This document shows, piece after piece, positions 1 through 6,653 of a stretch of DNA of 9,545 nt (the first letter of the stretch is position 1; every line of letters starts with the position of its first letter). The notes beneath the pieces were generated by a model. That model ran no database searches. It saw only the letters and a program-made list of their open reading frames with translations, and was not told the DNA's origin. Source of the stretch: Clostridiales bacterium UBA5446 (GTDB taxonomy: Bacteria > Bacillota > Clostridia > Oscillospirales > Oscillospiraceae); the NCBI GenBank assembly GCA_002427465.1, contig DIRC01000039.1, forward strand, positions 3,178 through 12,722, read 5' to 3'. The translations under genes and the position numbers were made by a program.

Positions 1-921
1 GACGTACACGGCCTTTATCTGGAAACCGGCGGCGCCGCCTCGGCTGATGAGGTGCGCGCAGCCGCCGAAGCCATGGCGATTCCCCTGGAGATCGCCGATG
101 CCCGCGCCGACCTGGAGGAGAAGGTCTGCCGGCCCTTTGCCGAGGCATACGCCAGGGGCGAGACCCCTAACCCCTGCGTTTTGTGCAACCCGGCCGTGAA
201 ATTCAGTTATCTGACGCAATACGCCGACCGGATCGGGGCCGCCCTCATCGCCACCGGGCACTACGCCAGGGTAAACGATGGCGGCCTGTATATGGGGATG
301 CCGGAAAACGACCAGAGCTATATGCTCAATCGCATCACCCGGGCGCAGCTTTCCAGGCTCGTTCTGCCCCTGGGCAATTATCGAAAATCCCAGGTACGCG
401 CCCTCGCCGCCGCGCTGGCTCTCCCGGCAGCCCAAAAGCCCGCCAGCATGGAGATCTGCTTCATCCGGGACGGCGACCACGCGGCCTGGATAGAAAAGCG
501 GGGCGCGGCGCCCCCGCCCGGAGACCTCATTTATAACGGCAGCGTGGTAGGGCGGCACGGCGGCGTCCACCGCTTCACCCTTGGCCAGCGGCGGGGCCTC
601 TCCTTTTCCGCAGGAAAGCGGGTCTATGTATCCGAGATACGCCCGGACACAAACGAAGTGGTTCTGGCCGACGGAGACGGACTTTTCGCCGAGGGTCTCA
701 CAGCCCGGGACATGAACTGGCTCGTCGATCCCCCCGACGCCGCGTTTTCCTGCCGCGTCCGCGTGCGGCATTCTCTGGCAAGCTATCCCGCAACGGCGGT
801 TCGGGAGGAAAACGGCTTGGTAACCGTGTCCTTTGACGAACCTGTCCGGGCGCCCACACGTGGCCAGTCGGCCGTCCTCTACGACGGCGAGCGTCTACTG
901 GGCGGCGGGTTTATCCTTTAA
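1..921 (+). CDS. mnmA: tRNA-specific 2-thiouridylase MnmA-like (5' truncated)
   Basis: The frame is open from base 1, so the gene begins upstream; 306 residues are visible and roughly 50, including the ATP-binding PP-loop (SGGVDS), are missing. MnmA activates U34 of Lys, Glu and Gln tRNAs with ATP and inserts sulfur relayed from a cysteine desulfurase, in the cytoplasm. Visible family marks, numbered from the window edge, are TPNPCVLCN (55-63), whose second Cys (62) matches the catalytic cysteine; ATGHYAR (84-90); NDQSYML (103-109); MEICFI, with the second active-site Cys at 153; and FTLGQRRGL, followed by the C-terminal beta-barrel ending GQSAVLYDG...LGGGFIL. The first part (GLYLETGG...) is less like textbook MnmA, so this may be a lineage-specific paralogue. 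An internal GTG at 52 is not the start, because homology continues upstream of it. The gene ends 12 bases before a strong terminator. Confidence 0.9.
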   Translation, partial: DVHGLYLETGGAASADEVRAAAEAMAIPLEIADARADLEEKVCRPFAEAYARGETPNPCVLCNPAVKFSYLTQYADRIGAALIATGHYARVNDGGLYMGMPENDQSYMLNRITRAQLSRLVLPLGNYRKSQVRALAAALALPAAQKPASMEICFIRDGDHAAWIEKRGAAPPPGDLIYNGSVVGRHGGVHRFTLGQRRGLSFSAGKRVYVSEIRPDTNEVVLADGDGLFAEGLTARDMNWLVDPPDAAFSCRVRVRHSLASYPATAVREENGLVTVSFDEPVRAPTRGQSAVLYDGERLLGGGFIL

Positions 922-932
922 TCGCATCCGGT

Positions 933-961
933 AAAAAACGGGGGGCAGCCCCCCGTTTTTT
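933..961 (+). terminator. Rho-independent terminator of the mnmA-like gene
   Basis: A GC core of CGGGGGG pairs with CCCCCCG around a three-base CAG loop. It is flanked by six A on the left and six T on the right, which extend the stem and supply the U-tract. The flanks are symmetric, so it could work in both directions, but only the upstream plus-strand gene needs it. Confidence 0.93.
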
Positions 962-1012
962 CTGATTCCGGGCTGCCTGCAACGACCATTTCCGGCTTTC
1001 AAAAAAATCCTA

Positions 1013-1041
1013 TTGACATTCCGTAAAATTCGGTGTATCTT
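1013..1041 (+). promoter_or_regulatory. Sigma-A type promoter of the gntR-ABC operon
   Basis: A perfect -35 TTGACA (1013-1018) is followed after 17 bases by TATCTT (1036-1041, 4 of 6 to consensus). A perfect TATAAT also occurs at 1057-1062 but has only a very weak -35 at the right distance; it may be an alternative -10 or part of the operator. Either start gives a short leader before the ATG at 1095. Confidence 0.65.
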
Positions 1042-1045
1042 AACC

Positions 1046-1072
1046 GTACTAATACATATAATACAGTCGTAC
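1046..1072 (+). promoter_or_regulatory. Possible GntR/YtrA operator in the leader
   Basis: GTAC at 1046-1049 is mirrored by GTAC at 1069-1072 around a centre at 1059, and 8 of the 13 symmetric positions pair. Inside lie two direct copies of TAATACA (1050-1056 and 1059-1065). The site is just downstream of the proposed promoter and immediately before the regulator gene, where YtrA-type GntR proteins usually bind to repress their own operon. Assignment as the operator is inference. Confidence 0.45.
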
Positions 1073-1080
1073 TCTATATC

Positions 1081-1090
1081 AGGGGGTGAT
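1081..1090 (+). promoter_or_regulatory. Ribosome binding site deciding the gntR start
   Basis: AGGGGGTGAT closely matches the anti-Shine-Dalgarno complement. It sits 8 bases (measured from the G run) before the ATG at 1095. The in-frame GTG at 1086 lies inside this site and so cannot be the start. Confidence 0.8.
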
Positions 1091-1094
1091 TAAT

Positions 1095-1469
1095 ATGGTA
1101 TCGATCAATTTCAGAGATTCCCGCCCGATATACACCCAGGTAAAGGATTCCCTCCGGCATTATATCGTATCCGGTGCCTTTCCGCCGGACTATAGGCTTC
1201 CGTCGGTGCGGGAACTGGCCGCGGAACTGGCGATCAATCCGAACACCATCCAAAGGGCATATCGCGAGCTGGAGGCTGAGGGGTATATCTGCTCAATCCC
1301 CGGAAAGGGCAGTTTCACCTGCACACATGCAGAGGTGGATGAAAGTCGGGTGAAGCAGTTGCTCGAGAAATTTGACAGCGTGGTTTCCGAGCTGCGATAC
1401 CTGGGCTTTTCTGCCGCACAGCTCCATGATCGCTTAAACAAAGGAGGACACAGCGATGATCAAAGTTAA
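1095..1469 (+). CDS. GntR-family transcriptional regulator, YtrA subfamily
   Basis: This 124-residue DNA-binding protein is a probable local repressor of the operon it heads. The N-terminal winged helix-turn-helix covers about residues 8-75: RPIYTQ (10-15), then LPSVRELA (35-42), then NPNTIQRAYRELEAEGYI (48-65), and a wing GKGSF (70-74). This is the standard GntR pattern. The tail after residue 75 is only about 50 residues and appears to be two helices (SRVKQLLEKFDSVVSELRYLG), too short for a ligand-binding FadR or UTRA domain. That length defines the YtrA subfamily, which is typically encoded with ABC transporters and often responds to cell-wall antibiotics or envelope stress. Its 3' end overlaps the ABC ATPase gene by 14 bases and contains that gene's AAGGAGG site (1441-1447), suggesting coupled translation. 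The effector is unknown. Confidence 0.92.
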   Translation: MVSINFRDSRPIYTQVKDSLRHYIVSGAFPPDYRLPSVRELAAELAINPNTIQRAYRELEAEGYICSIPGKGSFTCTHAEVDESRVKQLLEKFDSVVSELRYLGFSAAQLHDRLNKGGHSDDQS

Positions 1470-2349
1470 GGATATCGTCAAAACCTTTGATGAATTCCGC
1501 GCCCTGGACGGTCTTTCCCTCGAAGTTCCGGAGGGTTCTATATACGGGCTTGTAGGGCCCAACGGCTCCGGCAAATCGACGATAATTCGCCATCTGACCG
1601 GCATATATCTTCAGGATTCCGGTGAAATTACCATTGACGGCGAGCCGGTATTTGAGAATCCCGCAGTCAAAGCCCGTATTGCCTATATTCCTGACGATAT
1701 CTTTTATTTCTCCCAGGCCTCCATCACGGACATGATGAAATTCTACAATGGCGTGCAGCCCACCTTCGACACCGGCCTTTTTGCCAAGCTACACGGGGTT
1801 TTCCCTTTGGATGTAAAGCAGCCGATCCGCCGCCTGTCAAAGGGTATGCAGAAGCAGGCCGCATTCTGGCTGGCTGTCGCCATGCGCCCGGATATCCTGA
1901 TCCTCGACGAGCCGGTGGACGGACTCGACCCTGTCATGCGGCGCCAGGTCTGGAGCATCATCATGCAGGATGTTGCCGAGCGCAACACGACCGTTTTGGT
2001 ATCCTCCCACAACCTCCGGGAGCTGGAAGATGTCTGCGACCGGGTCGGGATTATCGACAAGGGCCGCCTTCTCCTTGAGCGGAGCCTTTCCGACCTGCAG
2101 GAAAACATCGCCAAGATACAGATTGTCCTGCCCGACGGCGCGTCTCTGCCCCAGGGGCTGGATATCATCCATGAAAACAGCCCCGGAAGGCTCAAAACCC
2201 TGATCGTCAGGGGAAAAGCCAGCGAGACCACCAATATCCTGTCATCGGTTAATCCGCTGTTTATGGATGTGGTGCCGCTCAATCTTGAGGAAATATTCAT
2301 CTATGAGCTGGGAGGTGCCGATTATGCGGTCAAAGACATCATTCTTTAA
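1456..2349 (+). CDS. ABC transporter ATP-binding protein
   Basis: This 297-residue cytoplasmic ATPase would power the membrane protein encoded next. All nucleotide-binding motifs are visible: Walker A GPNGSGKST (34-42), a degenerate Q-loop region YIPDD (77-81) with Asp where Gln is more usual, signature LSKGMQKQ (127-134), Walker B ILILDEP (147-153) with catalytic Glu152, D-loop GLDP (156-159), and H-loop His185 in SSHNL. Residues after about 215 form a C-terminal accessory domain common in ABC-2 export ATPases. The YIPDD and SKGMQKQ variants resemble YtrB-like ATPases found beside YtrA regulators. The ATG at 1456 has AAGGAGG eight bases upstream. The gene overlaps both neighbours (14 bases with the regulator, 26 with the permease), indicating one coupled operon. 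The exported substrate cannot be told from sequence. Confidence 0.94.
   Translation: MIKVKDIVKTFDEFRALDGLSLEVPEGSIYGLVGPNGSGKSTIIRHLTGIYLQDSGEITIDGEPVFENPAVKARIAYIPDDIFYFSQASITDMMKFYNGVQPTFDTGLFAKLHGVFPLDVKQPIRRLSKGMQKQAAFWLAVAMRPDILILDEPVDGLDPVMRRQVWSIIMQDVAERNTTVLVSSHNLRELEDVCDRVGIIDKGRLLLERSLSDLQENIAKIQIVLPDGASLPQGLDIIHENSPGRLKTLIVRGKASETTNILSSVNPLFMDVVPLNLEEIFIYELGGADYAVKDIIL
2311..2317 (+). promoter_or_regulatory. Ribosome binding site deciding the permease start
   Basis: GGAGGTG inside the end of the ATPase gene lies 6 bases before the ATG at 2324. It excludes the upstream in-frame ATG at 2267, which lacks a site and would add 19 residues with no resemblance to a permease N-terminus. 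Confidence 0.85.
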
Positions 2350-4213
2350 TGCCACACTCTTCTGGAAAACCGTCGCGCGCTTCTGGCCGATATGGTTTAT
2401 TTACGCCTTTGTCTGGGCCATATTCATGCCCATATTCCTCGGGAGCAGCCTGAACAGCGCCATCCGCTACTCGTCCAGCACCGCCGGCATCGTGAATGCC
2501 CTTCAGAGTCTGCCGCTGGAGATGGGCTTATATGGCGCCACTATCATCAGCTTCATCGCCTGCTGCTTTTCCGCCATGGCGGTGTTCAGCCACCTGTATT
2601 CCATGCGCAGCGCCGGCGCATATGCCGCCCTGCCCATAAAGCGCCAGGGCGTTTTCACCTCCGTCACTCTTGCCGGAATCCTGCCGCTGCTTGCCATCAA
2701 CCTGGCCACATTTGCCGCCACCCTCATTGTGGAAGCCGCCCAGGGCCCGGTGTATCTGCCCGCCCTGCTTCAATGGCTGGCGATGGTTTCGCTGATTAAC
2801 ATATTTTTCTATGGCTTCGCGGTCCTTTGCGCCCAGATGACGGGCAATCTTATCGTGCTGCCGCTGGTCTACGCCGTGCTCAACTTAACGGTGTATGTGG
2901 TGGAAGAACTGATAAAATACATTTTAAGAATTTTCGTTTTTGGATTTTCCAGCAGCGGCTTTTCCCTGTCCTTCCTCTCCCCCGTAATCTACCTGTGCCG
3001 ATATTGCAGCATCAACAGCACCTCCGCCTATCACGCCGCCTCCGACAGCTATCAGGTAACCGGATATTATTTCTCCGGCTGGGGAACCGTGATCGCTTAT
3101 GCCGTCGCCGGACTGGTTCTGATCGCTGCCGGCCTGCTGCTGTACAAGCGCCGCAGGATGGAGACCGCCGGCGACGTGGTGGCTGTGCGATGGCTGAGGC
3201 CCATATTCAAATACTGCCTTTCCCTCGGCTGCGCCCTCTGCATCGGCCTGCTGCTGTTCTCGATCCTCCGGCCCGACTATAGTTACGGCGGAACGCCCAT
3301 GAATGTGCTGGTTTTGACCGCCCTCATGATCGTCGGCTGCTTTATAGGCTATTTTGCCGCGGAGATGCTCATTCACAAAAGCTTTGCCGTCTGGCGGGGA
3401 CGCCGGCGCTGGCTCGGCTTTCTGGTCGCTTCCGCCGTGATCACGGTGCTGACCTTTTCCTGCGAATTCGACCTTTTCGGATATGAAAAAAAGGTTCCCG
3501 CGGCGGATAATATTGAACAGGTCTCGCTGCGGGTCAACGGGGATAACAGCGTCCTGACCGAACCGCAAAACATCGGAAACGCCGTGGCCCTCCATAACTC
3601 CATAATCGGCAACAAGGCCTTCCACGAAAGTTCCGGCGACGGCTCTGCCTACATGTACATGGAATATACACTTCGGGATGGCACCGTCATAAAGCGCGCC
3701 TACTCCCTGAACTACGATACGGACGGCAACGCGGACGACGTGATTGCCCTTCAGAATCTGGTCAACACCCAGGAGGCCATCAACTACCGCAAACAGCTAA
3801 GCTACAATATCACGGCGGAGAATATCAATTACGCCTATGTGAGCTTCAGAACGCTGGAATATGACGAATACGGCTATAATGACACCGGGATCAGTCTGAC
3901 GGCGGAAGAAGCCAACGTCCTCTATCATGAATATATCCTCCCCGATATTGCCAACGGCACCCTGGGCAGGATCTGGCTGATCACGGACGATGATTATCTG
4001 AATACCGTTTATGGCTGCTCCATTCAAATAGAATGCAACGAGCGTGACAGCGAGGGTAATTATTCCTATCAGTCCTTTTATACCGTGCCCACCGTCGATT
4101 CCGTCCGCACAAACGCCTGGCTGCGCGAGCATGGCGTGGAGCTGAACACTGAAGGCGAACTCGCCGCCAAGTACGACACCTATTATTCGAAACCCGGAAT
4201 TGCCGTAGACTGA
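2324..4213 (+). CDS. ABC-2 type permease with large extracytoplasmic C-terminal domain
   Basis: The protein is 629 residues and should be the membrane partner of the preceding ATPase. Residues 1-275 fit an ABC-2 fold: hydrophobic segments near 19-40, 69-91, 110-136, 146-171 and 174-196, a long outer loop (about 197-253), then a sixth segment (254-274) ending in the inside-positive KRRR. Three more segments follow (about 295-315, 327-349, 363-381), the last preceded by RGRRRW on the inner side. Residues 382-629 are hydrophilic, acidic and Tyr/Asn-rich and by this topology lie outside the cell. The ATPase-like partner, overlap and total length resemble the Bacillota permeases carrying a DUF6449-type C-terminal region; this family name is from memory. 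Function of the outer domain is unknown; sensing or binding the exported ligand is a reasonable guess. The start at 2324 is set by GGAGGTG. Confidence 0.85.
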   Translation: MRSKTSFFNATLFWKTVARFWPIWFIYAFVWAIFMPIFLGSSLNSAIRYSSSTAGIVNALQSLPLEMGLYGATIISFIACCFSAMAVFSHLYSMRSAGAYAALPIKRQGVFTSVTLAGILPLLAINLATFAATLIVEAAQGPVYLPALLQWLAMVSLINIFFYGFAVLCAQMTGNLIVLPLVYAVLNLTVYVVEELIKYILRIFVFGFSSSGFSLSFLSPVIYLCRYCSINSTSAYHAASDSYQVTGYYFSGWGTVIAYAVAGLVLIAAGLLLYKRRRMETAGDVVAVRWLRPIFKYCLSLGCALCIGLLLFSILRPDYSYGGTPMNVLVLTALMIVGCFIGYFAAEMLIHKSFAVWRGRRRWLGFLVASAVITVLTFSCEFDLFGYEKKVPAADNIEQVSLRVNGDNSVLTEPQNIGNAVALHNSIIGNKAFHESSGDGSAYMYMEYTLRDGTVIKRAYSLNYDTDGNADDVIALQNLVNTQEAINYRKQLSYNITAENINYAYVSFRTLEYDEYGYNDTGISLTAEEANVLYHEYILPDIANGTLGRIWLITDDDYLNTVYGCSIQIECNERDSEGNYSYQSFYTVPTVDSVRTNAWLREHGVELNTEGELAAKYDTYYSKPGIAVD

Positions 4214-4223
4214 CCGGATATTC

Positions 4224-4266
4224 AAAGAAAAAGCGCGCATGAATAAAACATGCGCGCTTTTTCTTT
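4224..4266 (+). terminator. Terminator of the gntR-ABC-permease operon
   Basis: An 18-bp perfect inverted repeat (left arm 4224-4241, right arm 4249-4266) surrounds the 7-base loop AATAAAA. The stem core is GCGCGCATG with its complement, and A-rich/T-rich outer arms give a U-tract (CTTTTTCTTT). It begins 10 bases after the permease stop. Confidence 0.93.
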
Positions 4267-4317
4267 GCTGTTCATATTTTCTTGGCCGTGTGTTAAAGAT
4301 TTCTTATTTTTTTGTTC

Positions 4318-4346
4318 ATGACCTCGTCATAAGTGGGTATTACTAT
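4318..4346 (+). promoter_or_regulatory. Candidate htrA promoter with overlapping inverted repeat
   Basis: ATGACC (4318-4323, 4 of 6 to TTGACA) and TACTAT (4341-4346, 4 of 6 to TATAAT) are 17 bases apart, about 33 bases before the htrA start. The -35 is part of a perfect small palindrome, ATGAC-CTC-GTCAT (4318-4330), which could be a regulator half-site pair. Both elements are imperfect, so the assignment is tentative. Confidence 0.4.
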
Positions 4347-4378
4347 AAGAGCATATAAATTCACATGGAGGAAATCCC

Positions 4379-5791
4379 ATGTATCCATACGATGATCATA
4401 TTGAAGAAAATAACGGGGCTTCAAATTCCGATCCGCCCGCTGAAAACGACGAGGATTGCTTTATCCCTCCGGCGGACCACCCCTCATACCGGGACGCGGA
4501 CTATACGCCCGAGAGCGAGGCCACAATTCCCCCCCGCTACTACGTCCCTGAAGAAAAGCCTCCGAAAGAGAAAAAACCGAAAGCCGAAGGGCAAATCCGC
4601 TTCGGCAAGGTAGTGACGCTATGCCTTTGCTGCGCCGTGGTCGGCGGGCTGGCCGGCGGCGGACTGGCCGGCTACTACTTTAACGCTGCCGGCGGCAAAG
4701 AAAATGCCGATCTGAACAGCACGCCCCTGCTTTCAGCATCCAACCCTTTCGAAACCGCTCAAACAGCCGTCCCGATGAATACCGGGGGCGTCACCGCAGG
4801 CGATATCTATGCGCTGGGCTGCACCCAGGTTGTGGGAATCACCACTGAGATCACCACCACCAATTTCTTTGGCATGACCAGCTCGGTTCCTATCTCCGGC
4901 AGCGGCTTTGTGATCACGGAAAACGGCTATATTCTCACCAATTATCACGTCATTGAAAACGCCTATTTGGGCGGCTACGAAATCTCCGTCATGCTTTACG
5001 ACGGTAACGAATACACGGCCGAAATCGTTGGCCATGATGCCGACAACGACATTGCGGTTCTCAAGATTGACGCCAGCGGCCTCAGCCCCGTCAGCTTGGG
5101 AAACAGCGAAACCCTCAGCGTGGGAGATACGGTTTATGCCATCGGCAATCCCCTTGGCGAGCTGGCCTATACCATGACCAGCGGCATCGTTTCCGCCACG
5201 GACCGGATCATCACCGTCGATGAAAGCACTTCCCTCAACATGTTCCAGTTCGACGCGGCGGTCAACGCCGGCAATTCCGGCGGCCCCGTCTATAACGGTG
5301 CGGGTCAGGTCGTAGGCGTTGTGACCGCCAAATACAAGGAAACGGGCGTTGAGGGCCTTGGTTTCGCAATCCCCATCAACGACGCTGTGGATATTGCCAA
5401 TGAGCTGATCGCGAACGGCTATGTCTCCGGAAAGGCCTATATGGGCGTGGTTCCCGATACAGTCCCCGCAAGCGTCGCCCAGTATTACAATCTGGTGCAG
5501 GGCGCCTATGTATACTCCATCGAATCCGGCAGCGCGGCGGAAACCGCGGGCCTCAAGGTGGGCGATATCGTCACGGAGATGAACGGCGTGAGCATCCTCT
5601 CCGCCGACGATCTGAAAGCGGAGGTAAAGCAGCATTCCGCGGGCGAAACCGTCGGGATCAAGGTCTATCGCTCCGGGGAATACCTTGAGCTTTCGATTAC
5701 CTTTGACGAAAAGCAGCCAGACAGCAACGCAGCCTCCGACGGCCAGCCCCAAACATTTCCAAGCGGCTATCCCTACGCCAGCGGCTGGTAA
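4379..5791 (+). CDS. HtrA/DegP-like membrane-anchored serine protease (S1C) with PDZ domain
   Basis: The 470-residue protein degrades or refolds misfolded proteins at the outer face of the membrane. A hydrophilic, acidic and proline-rich N-terminal region (1-75) ends in a basic stretch (KPPKEKKPK, 60-68). One membrane segment follows (about 77-100, with Cys at 82, 84 and 85), placing the protease outside. The trypsin-like domain runs about 140-345 with the full triad: His190 in TNYHV, Asp224 in DNDIAVLKI and Ser300 in GNSGGP. A single PDZ domain covers about 352-443 (YMGV..., GSAAETAGLKVGDIV), and the C-terminus is a short polar tail. This order (cytoplasmic tail, anchor, protease, one PDZ) matches HtrA/YyxA-type enzymes of Bacillota. 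GGAGG at 4367-4371 supports the start. The gene stands alone between two terminators; no two-component genes adjoin it. Confidence 0.95.
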   Translation: MYPYDDHIEENNGASNSDPPAENDEDCFIPPADHPSYRDADYTPESEATIPPRYYVPEEKPPKEKKPKAEGQIRFGKVVTLCLCCAVVGGLAGGGLAGYYFNAAGGKENADLNSTPLLSASNPFETAQTAVPMNTGGVTAGDIYALGCTQVVGITTEITTTNFFGMTSSVPISGSGFVITENGYILTNYHVIENAYLGGYEISVMLYDGNEYTAEIVGHDADNDIAVLKIDASGLSPVSLGNSETLSVGDTVYAIGNPLGELAYTMTSGIVSATDRIITVDESTSLNMFQFDAAVNAGNSGGPVYNGAGQVVGVVTAKYKETGVEGLGFAIPINDAVDIANELIANGYVSGKAYMGVVPDTVPASVAQYYNLVQGAYVYSIESGSAAETAGLKVGDIVTEMNGVSILSADDLKAEVKQHSAGETVGIKVYRSGEYLELSITFDEKQPDSNAASDGQPQTFPSGYPYASGW

Positions 5792-5877
5792 GAATATAAC
5801 CCCGGCGCTATGCACGGGTTTATATAGATACTCCCGGATCTCTCCTAAACACTTTTTACTCCTCTCTTTTTTGACAC

Positions 5878-5921
5878 AAAAACAAAAGGCCTGCCGGACA
5901 CCCGGCGGGCCTTTTGTTTTT
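5878..5921 (+). terminator. Terminator downstream of htrA
   Basis: A long hairpin: left arm 5878-5897, loop ACAC (5898-5901), right arm 5902-5921. It has about 20 pairs including one G-U, with a core of GGCCTGCCGG against CCGGCGGGCC and outer A5CA4/T4GT5 arms. It starts 86 bases after the htrA stop, so the transcript has an unusually long 3' tail. The intervening stretch (5792-5877) is pyrimidine-rich in its second half, and I see no gene in it. Confidence 0.92.
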
Positions 5922-5956
5922 CTTGGGAAGATATTCATCAGCACTGCAACTAATCC

Positions 5957-5984
5957 TTGATTTATCCCGGCGGTATTGTATAAT
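5957..5984 (+). promoter_or_regulatory. Promoter of the phosphoribosyltransferase gene
   Basis: TTGATT (5957-5962) and a perfect TATAAT (5979-5984) are separated by 16 bases, followed by a leader of about 50 bases. A 12-base palindrome ATGATTTATCAT (5990-6001) sits at the expected transcription start and might bind a regulator. No purine riboswitch fold is apparent in the leader. Confidence 0.7.
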
Positions 5985-6040
5985 GTTAAATGATTTATCA
6001 TAAACTTCCCTGAAATTATTCTTTAGGAGGAACCCTTAAA

Positions 6041-6595
6041 ATGACATACGAGATGGACATCGCCGGCCTAAAACGGGACCTGCCCCTGTGTAAAGTCACA
6101 GACGATCTTTACATAGGCGCATTTGTCATGTTTGGCGACGTCGAGCTCACCGTTCATTGCGCCGCGGAGCTTCTCAAACTTGCCCCCGAGTATGATTACC
6201 TCATCGCACCGGAAGCCAAAGCCATCCCGCTGCTCTATGAAATGGCCCGCCAATCCGGAGCGGACAAATATTTTCTTGCCCGCAAAGGCGCGAAAGCCTA
6301 TATGACCGGCGTTTTTGAAGTCGCCGTGCGTTCCATCACCACAATGAGTATGCAGAAGCTTGTCATAGACACCGCGGATGCGGAGCTAATGCGCGAAAAA
6401 CGCATCCTGATAGTCGACGACGTAATCTCCACGGGAGAATCCCTCCACGCCATGGAGGAGCTGGTCACAAAGGCCGGCGGCATCATCGCCGGAAAAATGG
6501 CCGTTCTTGCCGAGGGAGATGCCATGAAGCGCAATGATATCATCACCTTGGGATATCTTCCCACCTTTAATCCGGACGGCTCCGTCAAGGCCTGA
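6041..6595 (+). CDS. Purine-type phosphoribosyltransferase (APRT-like)
   Basis: The 184-residue cytoplasmic enzyme belongs to the type I phosphoribosyltransferase fold. The PRPP-binding motif is clear: RILIVDDVISTGES (121-134), with the paired Asp126/Asp127 and the TG loop that hold PRPP. Other features are a core strand-loop YDYLIAPEAKAIPL (51-64), the position of the pyrophosphate-binding PPi loop, and ARKGAKAYM (80-88). The layout resembles adenine/xanthine phosphoribosyltransferase-related proteins (COG0503) that make a nucleotide from a free base and PRPP. Substrate is not fixed by the sequence: adenine, xanthine/guanine, or a non-catalytic regulatory role like PurR are possible, though no DNA-binding N-terminus is seen. 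AGGAGG (6025-6030) lies 10 bases before the ATG. It is a single-gene unit with its own promoter and a downstream hairpin. Confidence 0.88.
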   Translation: MTYEMDIAGLKRDLPLCKVTDDLYIGAFVMFGDVELTVHCAAELLKLAPEYDYLIAPEAKAIPLLYEMARQSGADKYFLARKGAKAYMTGVFEVAVRSITTMSMQKLVIDTADAELMREKRILIVDDVISTGESLHAMEELVTKAGGIIAGKMAVLAEGDAMKRNDIITLGYLPTFNPDGSVKA

Positions 6596-6613
6596 CATGG
6601 CCCGGAATATACG

Positions 6614-6640
6614 AATACCCGGCCGTAACGGTCGGGTATT
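6614..6640. terminator. Convergent hairpin between the phosphoribosyltransferase gene and tadA
   Basis: AATACCCGGCCG (6614-6625) pairs with the segment 6629-6640 around a 3-base loop, with one G-U pair. It lies 18 bases after the plus-strand stop and 13 bases beyond the tadA stop on the minus strand. U-tracts on both sides are poor (ATTTA-like), so efficiency is uncertain. Confidence 0.65.
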
Positions 6641-6653
6641 TACTATAGTGCAA

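Noticed and set aside
2924..3625. A 233-residue open frame opposite the permease gene
   Set aside because: Low-complexity His/Gly/Gln-rich translation with no family resemblance; it is a shadow of the membrane protein gene.
4733..6001. A 422-residue open frame on the minus strand opposite htrA
   Set aside because: It lies opposite a complete HtrA with an intact triad, has no ribosome site or recognisable domain, and its length is explained by the GC-rich codon use of the sense gene.
5922..6040. Purine riboswitch upstream of the phosphoribosyltransferase gene
   Set aside because: The leader after the promoter is only about 50 bases and shows no purine aptamer core or anti-terminator hairpin.
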